A stretch of 64,000 nucleotides of DNA. It comes from an uncultured Clostridium sp. GTDB taxonomy: Bacteria > Bacillota > Clostridia > TANB77 > CAG-508. The stretch covers positions 66,401 through 130,400 of the forward strand of contig CATZPY010000001.1 of NCBI GenBank assembly GCA_958422985.1, written 5' to 3'. Positions within the stretch are counted from its first letter, which is position 1. Each line of letters starts with the position of its first letter. A program made the position numbers and the translations under genes. Shown here in pieces: positions 34,651 through 42,502 of the stretch. The notes under the pieces were generated by a model that saw only the letters and a list, made by a program, of their open reading frames with translations, was not told where the DNA came from and did no database searches.

Positions 34651-35883
34651 ATGAAAAATGCTAAAAAAATTTTATTGATTTTAATATTATTTATTATATT
34701 ATTATATGTAACTAACATAAGCTCTATTCCTAATAGTGTAATATTAATGGAAGGTGAAGAATTAAAGCTAAAAACTATGCTTGGATTAAACATTTCTGAT
34801 AATAATGGTGAAACAATAGAAGCAGTCAATTCGGAAAGCGAAAAAGTAACTCATAAAGCAGGAAAAATGGATTTGTCAGTAAACTTAGCAGGGTTAACTG
34901 TAAAAGATTTTACAGTTAATGTGATACCTAACACAGTTGTAATACCAAGTGGAGAAGCTATTGGACTTAGGTTATTTACAAGTGGAGTTTTAGTTGTTGG
35001 AATGTCAGAAATAAAAGGAGAAGATAATAATAACCATATGCCTTATAAAGATTCTGGAATAAAAGAAGGGGATATGATTACTAAAGTAGATAATGAAGTA
35101 GTTACATGTACATCTGACTTAACTAAAAAGATAAATAGTTCAAATGGAAATGCAGTAACATTAACTTATGAAAGAGATGGTAATAAGTATAATACAAATA
35201 TTATACCAACTAAAACAGATGAAGATGAATATAAACTAGGTTTGTGGGTAAGAGATGCAGCTTCTGGCGTAGGAACAATAAGTTTTTATGAGCCAAAGAC
35301 AGGAGAATTTGCAGCTTTAGGTCATGGAATATTAGATGTGGATACAGAAGAACTTATAGATATAGCAAGAGGTGATATTGTAACAAGTAAAATTATATCT
35401 ATAGTAAAAGGAGAAAAAGGAAAGCCAGGAGAACTGCAAGGAAGTATAGAAAATGGTAAAATAATAGGAGAAGTATATAAGAATACTAATTTTGGAATTT
35501 ATGGTAAATTGAATAATATAGAAAATCTAAAAAATGAAAATGTAAAGGAAATGAAAGTAATGCCTAGGAATGAAGTAAAAGAAGGCAAAGCGAGCATATT
35601 ATGTACTTTAGAAAATAATAAGCAAGAAGAATATGAAATAGAAATAGAGAAAGTATATACGTCAAGCAATAGAGCTAACAAAAACATGATAATAAAAGTA
35701 ACAGATGAAAGATTATTACAAAAAACAGGTGGAATAATACAAGGAATGAGTGGTTCTCCAATAATACAAGATGGAAAATTTGTAGGAGCAGTAACACATG
35801 TTATGGTTAATAATCCAGAAAAAGGGTATGGAATTTTCGCAGATACAATGTTAAAACAAATGAAAGAAGTAGAAGGAAATTAG
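34651..35883 (+). CDS. spoIVB: SpoIVB serine peptidase
   Basis: A 410-residue sporulation signalling protease. It has an N-terminal membrane helix (about 7-27), a PDZ domain (residues about 100-190, with SGIKEGDMITKVDNEVV) and an SpoIVB peptidase domain. Catalytic His lies in LGHGILD near 230 and catalytic Ser in IQGMSGSPII near 370. Made in the forespore, it crosses into the intermembrane space and cleaves SpoIVFA so that SpoIVFB can activate sigma K; both partners are encoded at 56-57.5 kb. spo0A, its usual downstream neighbour, is absent. Its last codons form a palindrome with those of convergent murC. Confidence 0.95.
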   Translation: MKNAKKILLILILFIILLYVTNISSIPNSVILMEGEELKLKTMLGLNISDNNGETIEAVNSESEKVTHKAGKMDLSVNLAGLTVKDFTVNVIPNTVVIPSGEAIGLRLFTSGVLVVGMSEIKGEDNNNHMPYKDSGIKEGDMITKVDNEVVTCTSDLTKKINSSNGNAVTLTYERDGNKYNTNIIPTKTDEDEYKLGLWVRDAASGVGTISFYEPKTGEFAALGHGILDVDTEELIDIARGDIVTSKIISIVKGEKGKPGELQGSIENGKIIGEVYKNTNFGIYGKLNNIENLKNENVKEMKVMPRNEVKEGKASILCTLENNKQEEYEIEIEKVYTSSNRANKNMIIKVTDERLLQKTGGIIQGMSGSPIIQDGKFVGAVTHVMVNNPEKGYGIFADTMLKQMKEVEGN

Positions 35884-35903
35884 CTAATCTAATTTCCTTC
35901 TAC
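35869..35903. terminator. Perfect 15-bp dyad covering the stops of spoIVB and murC
   Basis: GTAGAAGGAAATTAG (35869-35883), five-base loop, CTAATTTCCTTCTAC (35889-35903). It reads identically from both strands, so it may act as a shared bidirectional terminator. There is no strong T run on either side. Confidence 0.6.
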
Positions 35904-37274
35904 TATTTGGTCAGAAATTTGTGTTACAGTTCCTGCTCCTAAAGTTAGAACAATATCATTATCTTTAATATTAGATTTTAAATAATTAATAATATCTGTA
36001 AAATCTTTCACATATATAGCATTTTTTCCTAAAGAATTAATTTTATCAACCAAGTCTTGAGAAGAAATACCATATCTATTTGTTTCTCTTGCTGCATATA
36101 TATCTGTAATTATAATATTGTCAAAATTTAATAAAGCTTTTGCAAAATCGTTTAGTAATGTTTTGGTTCTACTATAAGTATGAGGTTGGAAAACAACCCA
36201 AGATTTATTATACTTTTTATTCATTAAGGCTTTTGCAGTTGCTATTATTTCTGTAGGGTGGTGACCATAGTCATCGAATACAGTAGCATTGTTAACAGTT
36301 CCTTTATATTCAAATCTTCTGTGAGCTCCTGTAAACTTTTGCAGAGCAGATTGTATATGATTACTACTTATTCCATAATAATCGCAAAGAGCAATACAAG
36401 CTAAGGCATTTAAAACATTATGCATTCCTGGAATTTTTAATTGAATTCTTTCGAAGAATTTATCTTTTTTATAAACATCGAAAGCAGGGAAACCATTATT
36501 ATCAAATACAATATTTACTGCAAAGAAATCTGTATTTTTATTAGTAATTCCATAAGTTAATTTATTAGCATTTGTATGTTGTAGTAAATCTAGACAATTA
36601 GTATCATCTCCATTAACTACAAGTAAACCATCATCTGGAATGATTTTTACATATTTAATAAAAGCATTTTTTATGTTTTCAAAAGTTTTAAAGTAATCTA
36701 AATGATCATTATCTATATTTAAGATGATTTCAGATTTAGGTGAAAACTTTAAGAAACTTTCTACATATTCACAAGCTTCTATTATAAAATGTTCACTTAA
36801 GCCAACCTTATAATTACCATCTATGGCTTTTAAAATAGCTCCAACTTGAATACTTGGGTCTAAGCCAGCCTCTAAGAAGCATAAAGACACAAGAGATGTA
36901 GTTGTAGTTTTTCCATGTGTACCAGAAATACCAATAGTGTTTGAAAAGGCTTTTGTAAGAAGCCCAAGAAAGTCACATCTTTCACAAGTTTCAATATTTA
37001 ATTCTTTTGCTTTTTGCATTTCGGGGTCATTTTCATTTACTGCTGCAGAATAAACAACAATATCTGCTTTAGATAAGTTTTCGAAGTCATGACCAATAGT
37101 AACCGAAATACCATTTTTTTGTAGTTTTTTAACGATTTCGGAATTAGCTATATCTGAGCCAGTAACAATTACACCAAAATTATTAAGAATTTCGGCGATT
37201 CCACTCATGCTAACACCACCAATTCCAATCATATGTACTCTATTATATTTTTTTATTAAGTTAAGATTAGGCAT
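35889..37274 (-). CDS. murC: UDP-N-acetylmuramate--L-alanine ligase
   Basis: A 461-residue cytosolic Mur ligase adding the first amino acid of the peptidoglycan stem. N-terminal UDP-binding motif HMIGIGGVSMSGIAEI, ATP-binding GTHGKTTTTSL near residue 110, then DNDHLDYF and the C-terminal YGHHPTEI segment. Length is normal. It is alone on the minus strand, convergent with spoIVB and divergent from spoVG. Ribosome site GGAGGGG lies before the ATG at 37274. Confidence 0.95.
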   Translation of the reverse strand: MPNLNLIKKYNRVHMIGIGGVSMSGIAEILNNFGVIVTGSDIANSEIVKKLQKNGISVTIGHDFENLSKADIVVYSAAVNENDPEMQKAKELNIETCERCDFLGLLTKAFSNTIGISGTHGKTTTTSLVSLCFLEAGLDPSIQVGAILKAIDGNYKVGLSEHFIIEACEYVESFLKFSPKSEIILNIDNDHLDYFKTFENIKNAFIKYVKIIPDDGLLVVNGDDTNCLDLLQHTNANKLTYGITNKNTDFFAVNIVFDNNGFPAFDVYKKDKFFERIQLKIPGMHNVLNALACIALCDYYGISSNHIQSALQKFTGAHRRFEYKGTVNNATVFDDYGHHPTEIIATAKALMNKKYNKSWVVFQPHTYSRTKTLLNDFAKALLNFDNIIITDIYAARETNRYGISSQDLVDKINSLGKNAIYVKDFTDIINYLKSNIKDNDIVLTLGAGTVTQISDQIVEGN

Positions 37275-37435
37275 TAAAATTCCCCTCCTGTATTAAACAC
37301 GTAAGATTATATAATTATTATGTTTTTTTTTCAATATAATTATTACTATTTTATGATAAATATTTTAAAAATGTTAAAAAATAAATAATTTTGAAAAAAT
37401 AGAAGGAAAAAAGTTTTTTTTGAAGAATAATATAG

Positions 37436-37462
37436 TTGTACATATAAATTGTACAATATAAT
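37436..37462 (+). promoter_or_regulatory. spoVG promoter with overlapping operator-like dyad
   Basis: TTGTAC (37436-37441), 15-base spacer, TATAAT (37457-37462). A perfect dyad TTGTACA-N7-TGTACAA (37436-37456) spans the -35 and the spacer, directly against the -10, as a repressor site would. Confidence 0.55.
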
Positions 37463-37490
37463 ATTTAAAACTTTGGAAGGCGGTGCTCAA

Positions 37491-37790
37491 ATGCAAATCA
37501 CAAATGTACGTTTAAAGAAAGTAAATTCAGGAAACAAAATGAAAGCAGTAGCTTCTGTAACATTCGATAACGAATTTGTTGTACACGACATAAAAGTTAT
37601 TGAAAAAGATGGATTATTTATAGCTATGCCAAGTAAAAAAACTCAAAACGGAGAGTTTAGAGATGTAGCTCATCCAATTAATGCTGAAACAAGGGAGAAA
37701 ATTCAAAACGCTATAATAGAAAAATATAACGAAACTCCAGATGTAGAAGAAGTAGTAAAAAACGAAGAATCTGAAGAATCAGCAGAATAA
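37491..37790 (+). CDS. spoVG: Regulator SpoVG
   Basis: A 99-residue nucleic-acid-binding regulator: [20 protein letters not shown], then [18 protein letters not shown] and [19 protein letters not shown], all hallmark segments. It acts in septation and sporulation timing and as a broad post-transcriptional regulator. The ATG at 37491 is chosen, with GGAAGGCGGTG as ribosome site; the upstream in-frame start at 37449 overlaps the promoter. A clean terminator follows at 37801. Confidence 0.95.
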   Translation: MQITNVRLKKVNSGNKMKAVASVTFDNEFVVHDIKVIEKDGLFIAMPSKKTQNGEFRDVAHPINAETREKIQNAIIEKYNETPDVEEVVKNEESEESAE

Positions 37791-37800
37791 TATAAATTAT

Positions 37801-37830
37801 AAAAAACTAGAGCTTTTGCTCTAGTTTTTT
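37801..37830 (+). terminator. spoVG terminator
   Basis: AAAAAACTAGAGC, TTTT loop, GCTCTAGTTTTTT: perfect hairpin with T run. Confidence 0.9.
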
Positions 37831-37843
37831 GATAAGAAAAATA

Positions 37844-37883
37844 TAACTGGGATTTTAAGAAATATACATAAATCCTTGTTTTA
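37844..37883. repeat. Dispersed palindromic repeat family 1, copy 5 (degenerate)
   Basis: AACTGGGATTTTAAGAAATA then CATAAATCCTTGTTT keeps the family layout with worn arms, 14 bases after the spoVG terminator. Confidence 0.55.
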
Positions 37884-37938
37884 TGTAATAGAAGAAATTT
37901 TTGTAATAGAGAATTATGGAATACCTTAGGGGGACTAT

Positions 37939-40038
37939 ATGAAAAAAAGATTAAATGGATGGATAAAATATGTAATAATATTAGTTATTATATTTGCTAT
38001 TTTAGGGGTAATATTATGCTTTAATACAGACAAAATACAAATAATGAATAAATTAGATTATAATGTTGCTTTAAACGAAGATGGAAGTATGAATGTTGTA
38101 GAAACATGGAATGTGTATGTAAAAAATACAGGAACTTTGTTTAAAGATTTTTATAACACAAATAAATACCCAATTTCGGATATATCTGTAAAAAATTTAA
38201 AAACAAACGAACAGTTAGAAGACCTTGGTCACGAAGAATACCATGTAGCAGAAGGAAAATATTATGCAGAAGAAATAAAAAATAATGTAGTAGAAGTTGC
38301 ATTTGGGACAGGAAAGAAGAAATCTTTTGGAAATGTTAAATTTCAGGTATCGTATAAAATAGATAATGTTATAAACTCATACGAAGATTGTCAAGAATTT
38401 TATTGGAAATTTTTAGATAAAAGTAATGGTATGATGTGTAAAAATATTACTGGTACAATAACTTTACCTAGAGATTTAAACAATTTAGAAAATTTACTAG
38501 TTTGGGGACATGGTAATATAAATGGAAGAATAGATAAAAGTGAAACTAATAAAGTAAAATTTAAGATTAAGAATTTTAGTGCTGGGAATATGTTAGAGAT
38601 AAGAGTTGTTACAAAAGAAAAAATGTTTAATGTTGATGGAAAACAATTTACTATGTTGAATGGGATACAAAAAGAAGAAACAAGATGGGCTAGTAAAACA
38701 AATGATAATATAAAGGAAAATAGAATAATTCTTATAATAATTTTATTAATAGAAGTAATAATATTATTATTTATATTTAAAGATATAAAAACTTATTTTA
38801 ATATTAATAAATCTGGTAATAAAATAGAAAAAAGAAACTTAGAATATTTTAGGGATATTCCAAGAGAAGAAACTTCTACACCAGGAGAAGGGGCTTTTTT
38901 ATATTATTTTGACAATAATTTTAATTGGACAGATGGAAAACAATCTGATGTATTGGCAGCAAATATATTAAACTTATGCCTTAAAGGATATATATCATTT
39001 GAAAAGACATTAGAAGATAAAATATATATTTCTATTATAAAAGATAAAGATGATTTAAAAGAAGATGAAAAAGAAATATATAATTTAATAAAAGATGCGA
39101 TAGGTAAAAAAGAATCTATAGAAGTTAAAGAATTACAAGATTTTGCAAAGAAAGATTATGATAAATATAGTGCACATGTAAAATCTATGGTAAAACACAT
39201 AAAAGAAAATTTATATAGTGAAGATATAATAGATAAGAAACAAGAAAAATTATATAATAAAACCTATAGTCCTACTCCTACAATATTTGCGGGGATATTT
39301 ATGGCTATTATAGTATTTATATTAATGTCATTACTTCCAATAATTGATGTAGGATATCTTGCAGCATTTGGAATATCTATAAGAAACAGTTTACTAGAGA
39401 TTATATTAATATTAGTTCCTATTATAGCAATGCTTATAGTATTAGAACAAAACCGTAAAAAGGCTAGAGGTAATGTATATAAACTTACACAAAAAGGTGA
39501 AGACGAACAAGCAGAATGGAAGGGACTTTCTAAATATTTAAAACATTATTCTTTGTTAAATGAAAGAGGAGTATTTGATATAATTATATGGGAAAAATAT
39601 TTAGTATATGCTACAGCATTTGGAATATCTGAAAAGGTAATAGAAGAGCTTCATGCTTCATACCCATATGTATTTACAGAAGAATATTGGCAGGAAGAAA
39701 GACCAACAAAAGGTATTATCGACATGGCATGTAATCCTAGCTATTATAATAAAGAATGTAGCTTTATAGGTTTTACTAATGAAATACAAACATCATATAA
39801 TACAATGCAAACAACAATGAAAGAATATACATCTACACATTCGTCTGCACACTATTCATCATCATCCTTTGGAGGAGGAGGAGGATTCTCTTCCGGAGGT
39901 GGAGGCGGAGGAGGCGGACGGTGCAATGGGCGGACGCTAAAAATAATAACCGGGATTAGGGGAATAGTCCTTAAAATTCAGGTAGACAAAAATAGTAAGA
40001 GATTTTATGAAATTTCTTACTATTTTTATGTAGTATGA
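37939..40038 (+). CDS. DUF2207 membrane protein with glycine-rich tail, probable 3' frameshift
   Basis: A DUF2207-family protein. An N-terminal membrane helix (about 11-30) precedes an extracellular beta-rich domain. Two further membrane parts lie near residues 265-283 and 447-495, with a cytoplasmic region between. The C-terminal segment (SSSSFGGGGGFSSGG) normally ends the family. Here the frame runs on from the glycine tract through 33 unrelated residues into a family 1 repeat. In the +1 frame the tract continues as GAMGGR with a stop at 39938-39940. A one-base insertion or sequencing error around 39919 is the simplest explanation. Function unknown; a surface-associated membrane protein. 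Start ATG at 37939 follows AGGGGGA. Confidence 0.75.
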   Translation: MKKRLNGWIKYVIILVIIFAILGVILCFNTDKIQIMNKLDYNVALNEDGSMNVVETWNVYVKNTGTLFKDFYNTNKYPISDISVKNLKTNEQLEDLGHEEYHVAEGKYYAEEIKNNVVEVAFGTGKKKSFGNVKFQVSYKIDNVINSYEDCQEFYWKFLDKSNGMMCKNITGTITLPRDLNNLENLLVWGHGNINGRIDKSETNKVKFKIKNFSAGNMLEIRVVTKEKMFNVDGKQFTMLNGIQKEETRWASKTNDNIKENRIILIIILLIEVIILLFIFKDIKTYFNINKSGNKIEKRNLEYFRDIPREETSTPGEGAFLYYFDNNFNWTDGKQSDVLAANILNLCLKGYISFEKTLEDKIYISIIKDKDDLKEDEKEIYNLIKDAIGKKESIEVKELQDFAKKDYDKYSAHVKSMVKHIKENLYSEDIIDKKQEKLYNKTYSPTPTIFAGIFMAIIVFILMSLLPIIDVGYLAAFGISIRNSLLEIILILVPIIAMLIVLEQNRKKARGNVYKLTQKGEDEQAEWKGLSKYLKHYSLLNERGVFDIIIWEKYLVYATAFGISEKVIEELHASYPYVFTEEYWQEERPTKGIIDMACNPSYYNKECSFIGFTNEIQTSYNTMQTTMKEYTSTHSSAHYSSSSFGGGGGFSSGGGGGGGGRCNGRTLKIITGIRGIVLKIQVDKNSKRFYEISYYFYVV
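39946..39984. repeat. Dispersed palindromic repeat family 1, copy 6
   Basis: AACCGGGATTAGGGGA...CCTTAAAATTCAGGT; it starts just after the stop of the presumed original frame of the DUF2207 gene. The rest of the gap to 40264 holds only copy E of family 2 and AT-rich sequence. Confidence 0.7.
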
Positions 40039-40080
40039 AATTTTTCTTAGTATGAAAAATTTCTGTACTAAAGAACTATT

Positions 40081-40139
40081 GAATACTTCATATTTTATTA
40101 GAATTTTTATTGGTCAAAAATTTTAGATACGTTTTTTGC
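40081..40139 (+). repeat. Dispersed repeat family 2, copy E (degenerate)
   Basis: CATATTTTATTAGAATTTTT, then AAAATTTTAGATACGTTTTTT, matches the family ending TTAGRTRCGYTTTTTT. Confidence 0.55.
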
Positions 40140-40263
40140 TAAAAAATATTAAAATTAAAAGAAAATGAGAGTAAAAGAGAGATAAATATAGTAATTTTTA
40201 AAGAAATAAAGGGAAAAATAATAAAAAAATAGAAAAAGAGTATAAAAATAATGCATAGAAAAA

Positions 40264-40292
40264 TTGAAAAAGCGTAAAATATATGGTATAAT
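40264..40292 (+). promoter_or_regulatory. Promoter of the M23 peptidase gene
   Basis: TTGAAA (40264-40269), 17-base spacer, TATAAT (40287-40292). It places the transcript start near 40299, just before the AAAAGGAG site at 40316-40323. Confidence 0.75.
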
Positions 40293-40334
40293 AAATAGTG
40301 CTTGTGTGTAGGAATAAAAGGAGAGTGAATAAAT

Positions 40335-41327
40335 ATTTTAAACAAACATTTACAAATTCACACAAAAGAGATAATAAAGTTTACAGAGATTTTTTCAATA
40401 ATGCTATTAGTATTATTTACTGTAATTTTATTTAGATATAACATATTATTTAAAATAACAGTAAATGGTGAAGAAATTGGATATGTAACAAATAAAAGTG
40501 AAATAGAAAACGAAATAAATAATTATATAGAAAGTAAAGAAGAAGGGGTTGCTTTTAGAAATTTAGAGGCTGAAGTTAAATACGAGCCTAAATTTGTAAG
40601 CGAAAAAAGTTCAAATAAAGAAGATGTACTAGGAAAAATAAAAGAAAACATTTCTACAGTATACACAGCGTATGGAATAACTATAGATGATCAAATACAA
40701 ACATATGTAAAAACTGAAGAAGAAGCAGATAAAATCGTTTTAGACTTACAAAACGAATATAAAGATAAACTAGTACTTAATATTGGAGTAAAGCAAATAT
40801 TTGAAAAAGAAAAGATAGAAACAGAAAAAGAAACTGTGGCTATTGCAAAAATAAAAACAGAGAATTTAGATAAAAAAGTAGCACAAAAAGAGGAAGAAGC
40901 AAAACAAGCTAAGGTTGCAAGAAAAACTGAAACGAAAAGTAGCAATAAAGTTGTTGTTGCAGTAAGACCAGTTAATGGTGGGAGAATAACATCCAGATTT
41001 GGAGAAAGAAGTAGTATTCGTTCAAGCTCACATACTGGTTTAGATATAGCATCTCCATCTGGTACACCTATAAAAGCAGCAGCCTCAGGAACAGTTACAT
41101 TTTCAGGATATAAAGGATCATATGGGTATTTAGTAAAAATTAAATGCGATAATGGTTACGAAATGTGGTATGGTCATTGTAGTAAATTATATGTAAAAAA
41201 TGGCCAGAGAGTTTCTGCAGGAGAAAAAATAGCAGCTGTAGGTTCAACAGGTAATTCTACAGGTTCACACTTACACTTTGAAATAAGAAAAGATGGTAAA
41301 GCTTTAAATCCTCAAAAATATATGTAA
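40335..41327 (+). CDS. Membrane-anchored M23 metallopeptidase (LytM type)
   Basis: About 330 residues. An N-terminal membrane helix (LLVLFTVILF) is followed by a mixed alpha/beta stalk and a Lys/Glu-rich coiled region. The C-terminal M23 domain has HTGLDIASPSGTP (first metal His and Asp), WYGHCSKLYV and HLHFEIRKDG (catalytic and metal His), so the active site looks intact. Such enzymes cut peptidoglycan cross-links. The first ATG in frame (40401) lies inside the membrane helix. The frame is open from 40329, and the AAAAGGAG site points to an ATT at 40335, giving the N-terminus I(M)LNKHLQIHTKEIIKF. The promoter position agrees. Confidence 0.8.
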   Translation: MLNKHLQIHTKEIIKFTEIFSIMLLVLFTVILFRYNILFKITVNGEEIGYVTNKSEIENEINNYIESKEEGVAFRNLEAEVKYEPKFVSEKSSNKEDVLGKIKENISTVYTAYGITIDDQIQTYVKTEEEADKIVLDLQNEYKDKLVLNIGVKQIFEKEKIETEKETVAIAKIKTENLDKKVAQKEEEAKQAKVARKTETKSSNKVVVAVRPVNGGRITSRFGERSSIRSSSHTGLDIASPSGTPIKAAASGTVTFSGYKGSYGYLVKIKCDNGYEMWYGHCSKLYVKNGQRVSAGEKIAAVGSTGNSTGSHLHFEIRKDGKALNPQKYM

Positions 41328-41347
41328 TTAATTATATGGAGTGATTT

Positions 41348-42265
41348 ATGAGTAAAGTAATAGATAAAATAAAGCAAAATATGCAAGAGCATAAAGAGAA
41401 AAAAGAAAAAAAAGAATTAATAGAAAAATTAAAATATATGAATGATGATGAACTGGAAGATTTTGTTATAAAACAAATCCAAAAAGGAAATAATCAAGCA
41501 AAGAAGGCAGCAGTTACTGCTATACAAACTATAGGAGAACCAGAAAAGCAACTAGAAATCACATCACAAATAAGCGATGAATTGACAAAAAAAGATAGAA
41601 CCCAAATAATTAAATCTATAGATGAGCCAGCAGCTTTATTGGATGATAACGGTATAGACATTATAAAAGCTTTAGATAAAAGACAAAAAATAGAAATAGT
41701 AGAACGTATACTAACAAATCAAAGAGCTAAAATTGGAAAAATGTCTTTAGCAGAAATTTCGGAGAATCTAGACAAAATGTATTGCTTAGTTAATGAATCT
41801 AACGATTTTTCTTTAATGAAAGTTATAGACAAAGTTCAAGATAAGTTAGAAGAAATAAGGTCACAAGAAGAAGTTTCAAGTAGTGCAAAAAAAAGGGTAA
41901 AAGAAATTAAAATAAAAGTTGTGAAAATTGCAGCTAAAAAAGTAGTATCTAACTATAAAAATATAGGGTATTGTATGAGAATAACAGAATTTATGAATAG
42001 TGCAATTCCTATTAAAATGGGAACAGATTCAGAGTTAAATAGGCAAAAATATACAAAGCAAAAGGAATTTTTCCTAGATATGGTAGGGTACGAAGGAAGA
42101 AAACTAAGAATGAAAAATGCTAGAAGTACAATTGCAGAATTATTACAAAAAGAAGAAGAAAGACATAAACAAGGTGAAATAAAGAAAATAGAACGTGATG
42201 CAGGAAAAGGCGTTGTAGAAAAAATCACAAAATTACATGTAGACAATTCAGATGCTTCACGATAA
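41348..42265 (+). CDS. Charged helical protein of unknown function
   Basis: A 305-residue soluble protein, largely alpha-helical and rich in Lys and Glu, starting MSKVIDKIKQNMQEHKEKKE. Blocks such as KAAVTAIQTIGEPEKQLEI and IIKALDKRQKIEIVERIL look like helical repeats. There is no catalytic motif or membrane segment. It follows the M23 peptidase by 20 bases with a GAGTG site and is probably co-transcribed. I do not recognise the family. Confidence 0.5.
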   Translation: MSKVIDKIKQNMQEHKEKKEKKELIEKLKYMNDDELEDFVIKQIQKGNNQAKKAAVTAIQTIGEPEKQLEITSQISDELTKKDRTQIIKSIDEPAALLDDNGIDIIKALDKRQKIEIVERILTNQRAKIGKMSLAEISENLDKMYCLVNESNDFSLMKVIDKVQDKLEEIRSQEEVSSSAKKRVKEIKIKVVKIAAKKVVSNYKNIGYCMRITEFMNSAIPIKMGTDSELNRQKYTKQKEFFLDMVGYEGRKLRMKNARSTIAELLQKEEERHKQGEIKKIERDAGKGVVEKITKLHVDNSDASR

Positions 42266-42293
42266 ATATTAGATATATTAAATATAAAATTGT

Positions 42294-42340
42294 AAAAAGA
42301 AAGTAGACGCGAAAAAGATCGTGATTTACTTTCTTTTTTT
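42294..42340 (+). terminator. Intrinsic terminator after the 41348 gene
   Basis: AAAAAGAAAGTA and TACTTTCTTTTTTT form the arms, with a GACGCGAAAAAGATCGTGAT loop region. Confidence 0.75.
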
Positions 42341-42356
42341 GTATTAGAGAATTATG

Positions 42357-42417
42357 ACGTATCTTAAATTTTCTTAGAATTTACATTTGCAAGTAAAATA
42401 TTAGATGCGCTTTTTTG
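42357..42417 (+). repeat. Dispersed repeat family 2, copy F
   Basis: Shares TCTTAAATTTTCTTAGAA with copy B and TTTACATTTGCAAGTAAAAT with copy D, and ends GATGCGCTTTTTT. Confidence 0.75.
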
Positions 42418-42437
42418 TGTTATAGAAAAATTTTCTA

Positions 42438-42466
42438 TTGACTTTAGAAACCGAATAATATATTAT
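42438..42466 (+). promoter_or_regulatory. adhE promoter
   Basis: TTGACT (42438-42443), 17-base spacer, TATTAT (42461-42466); start codon at 42503 behind AGGGAGGCG. Confidence 0.65.
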
Positions 42467-42502
42467 TAAAATTGTATAATTATATTAGGGAGGCGTTTTT
42501 TT

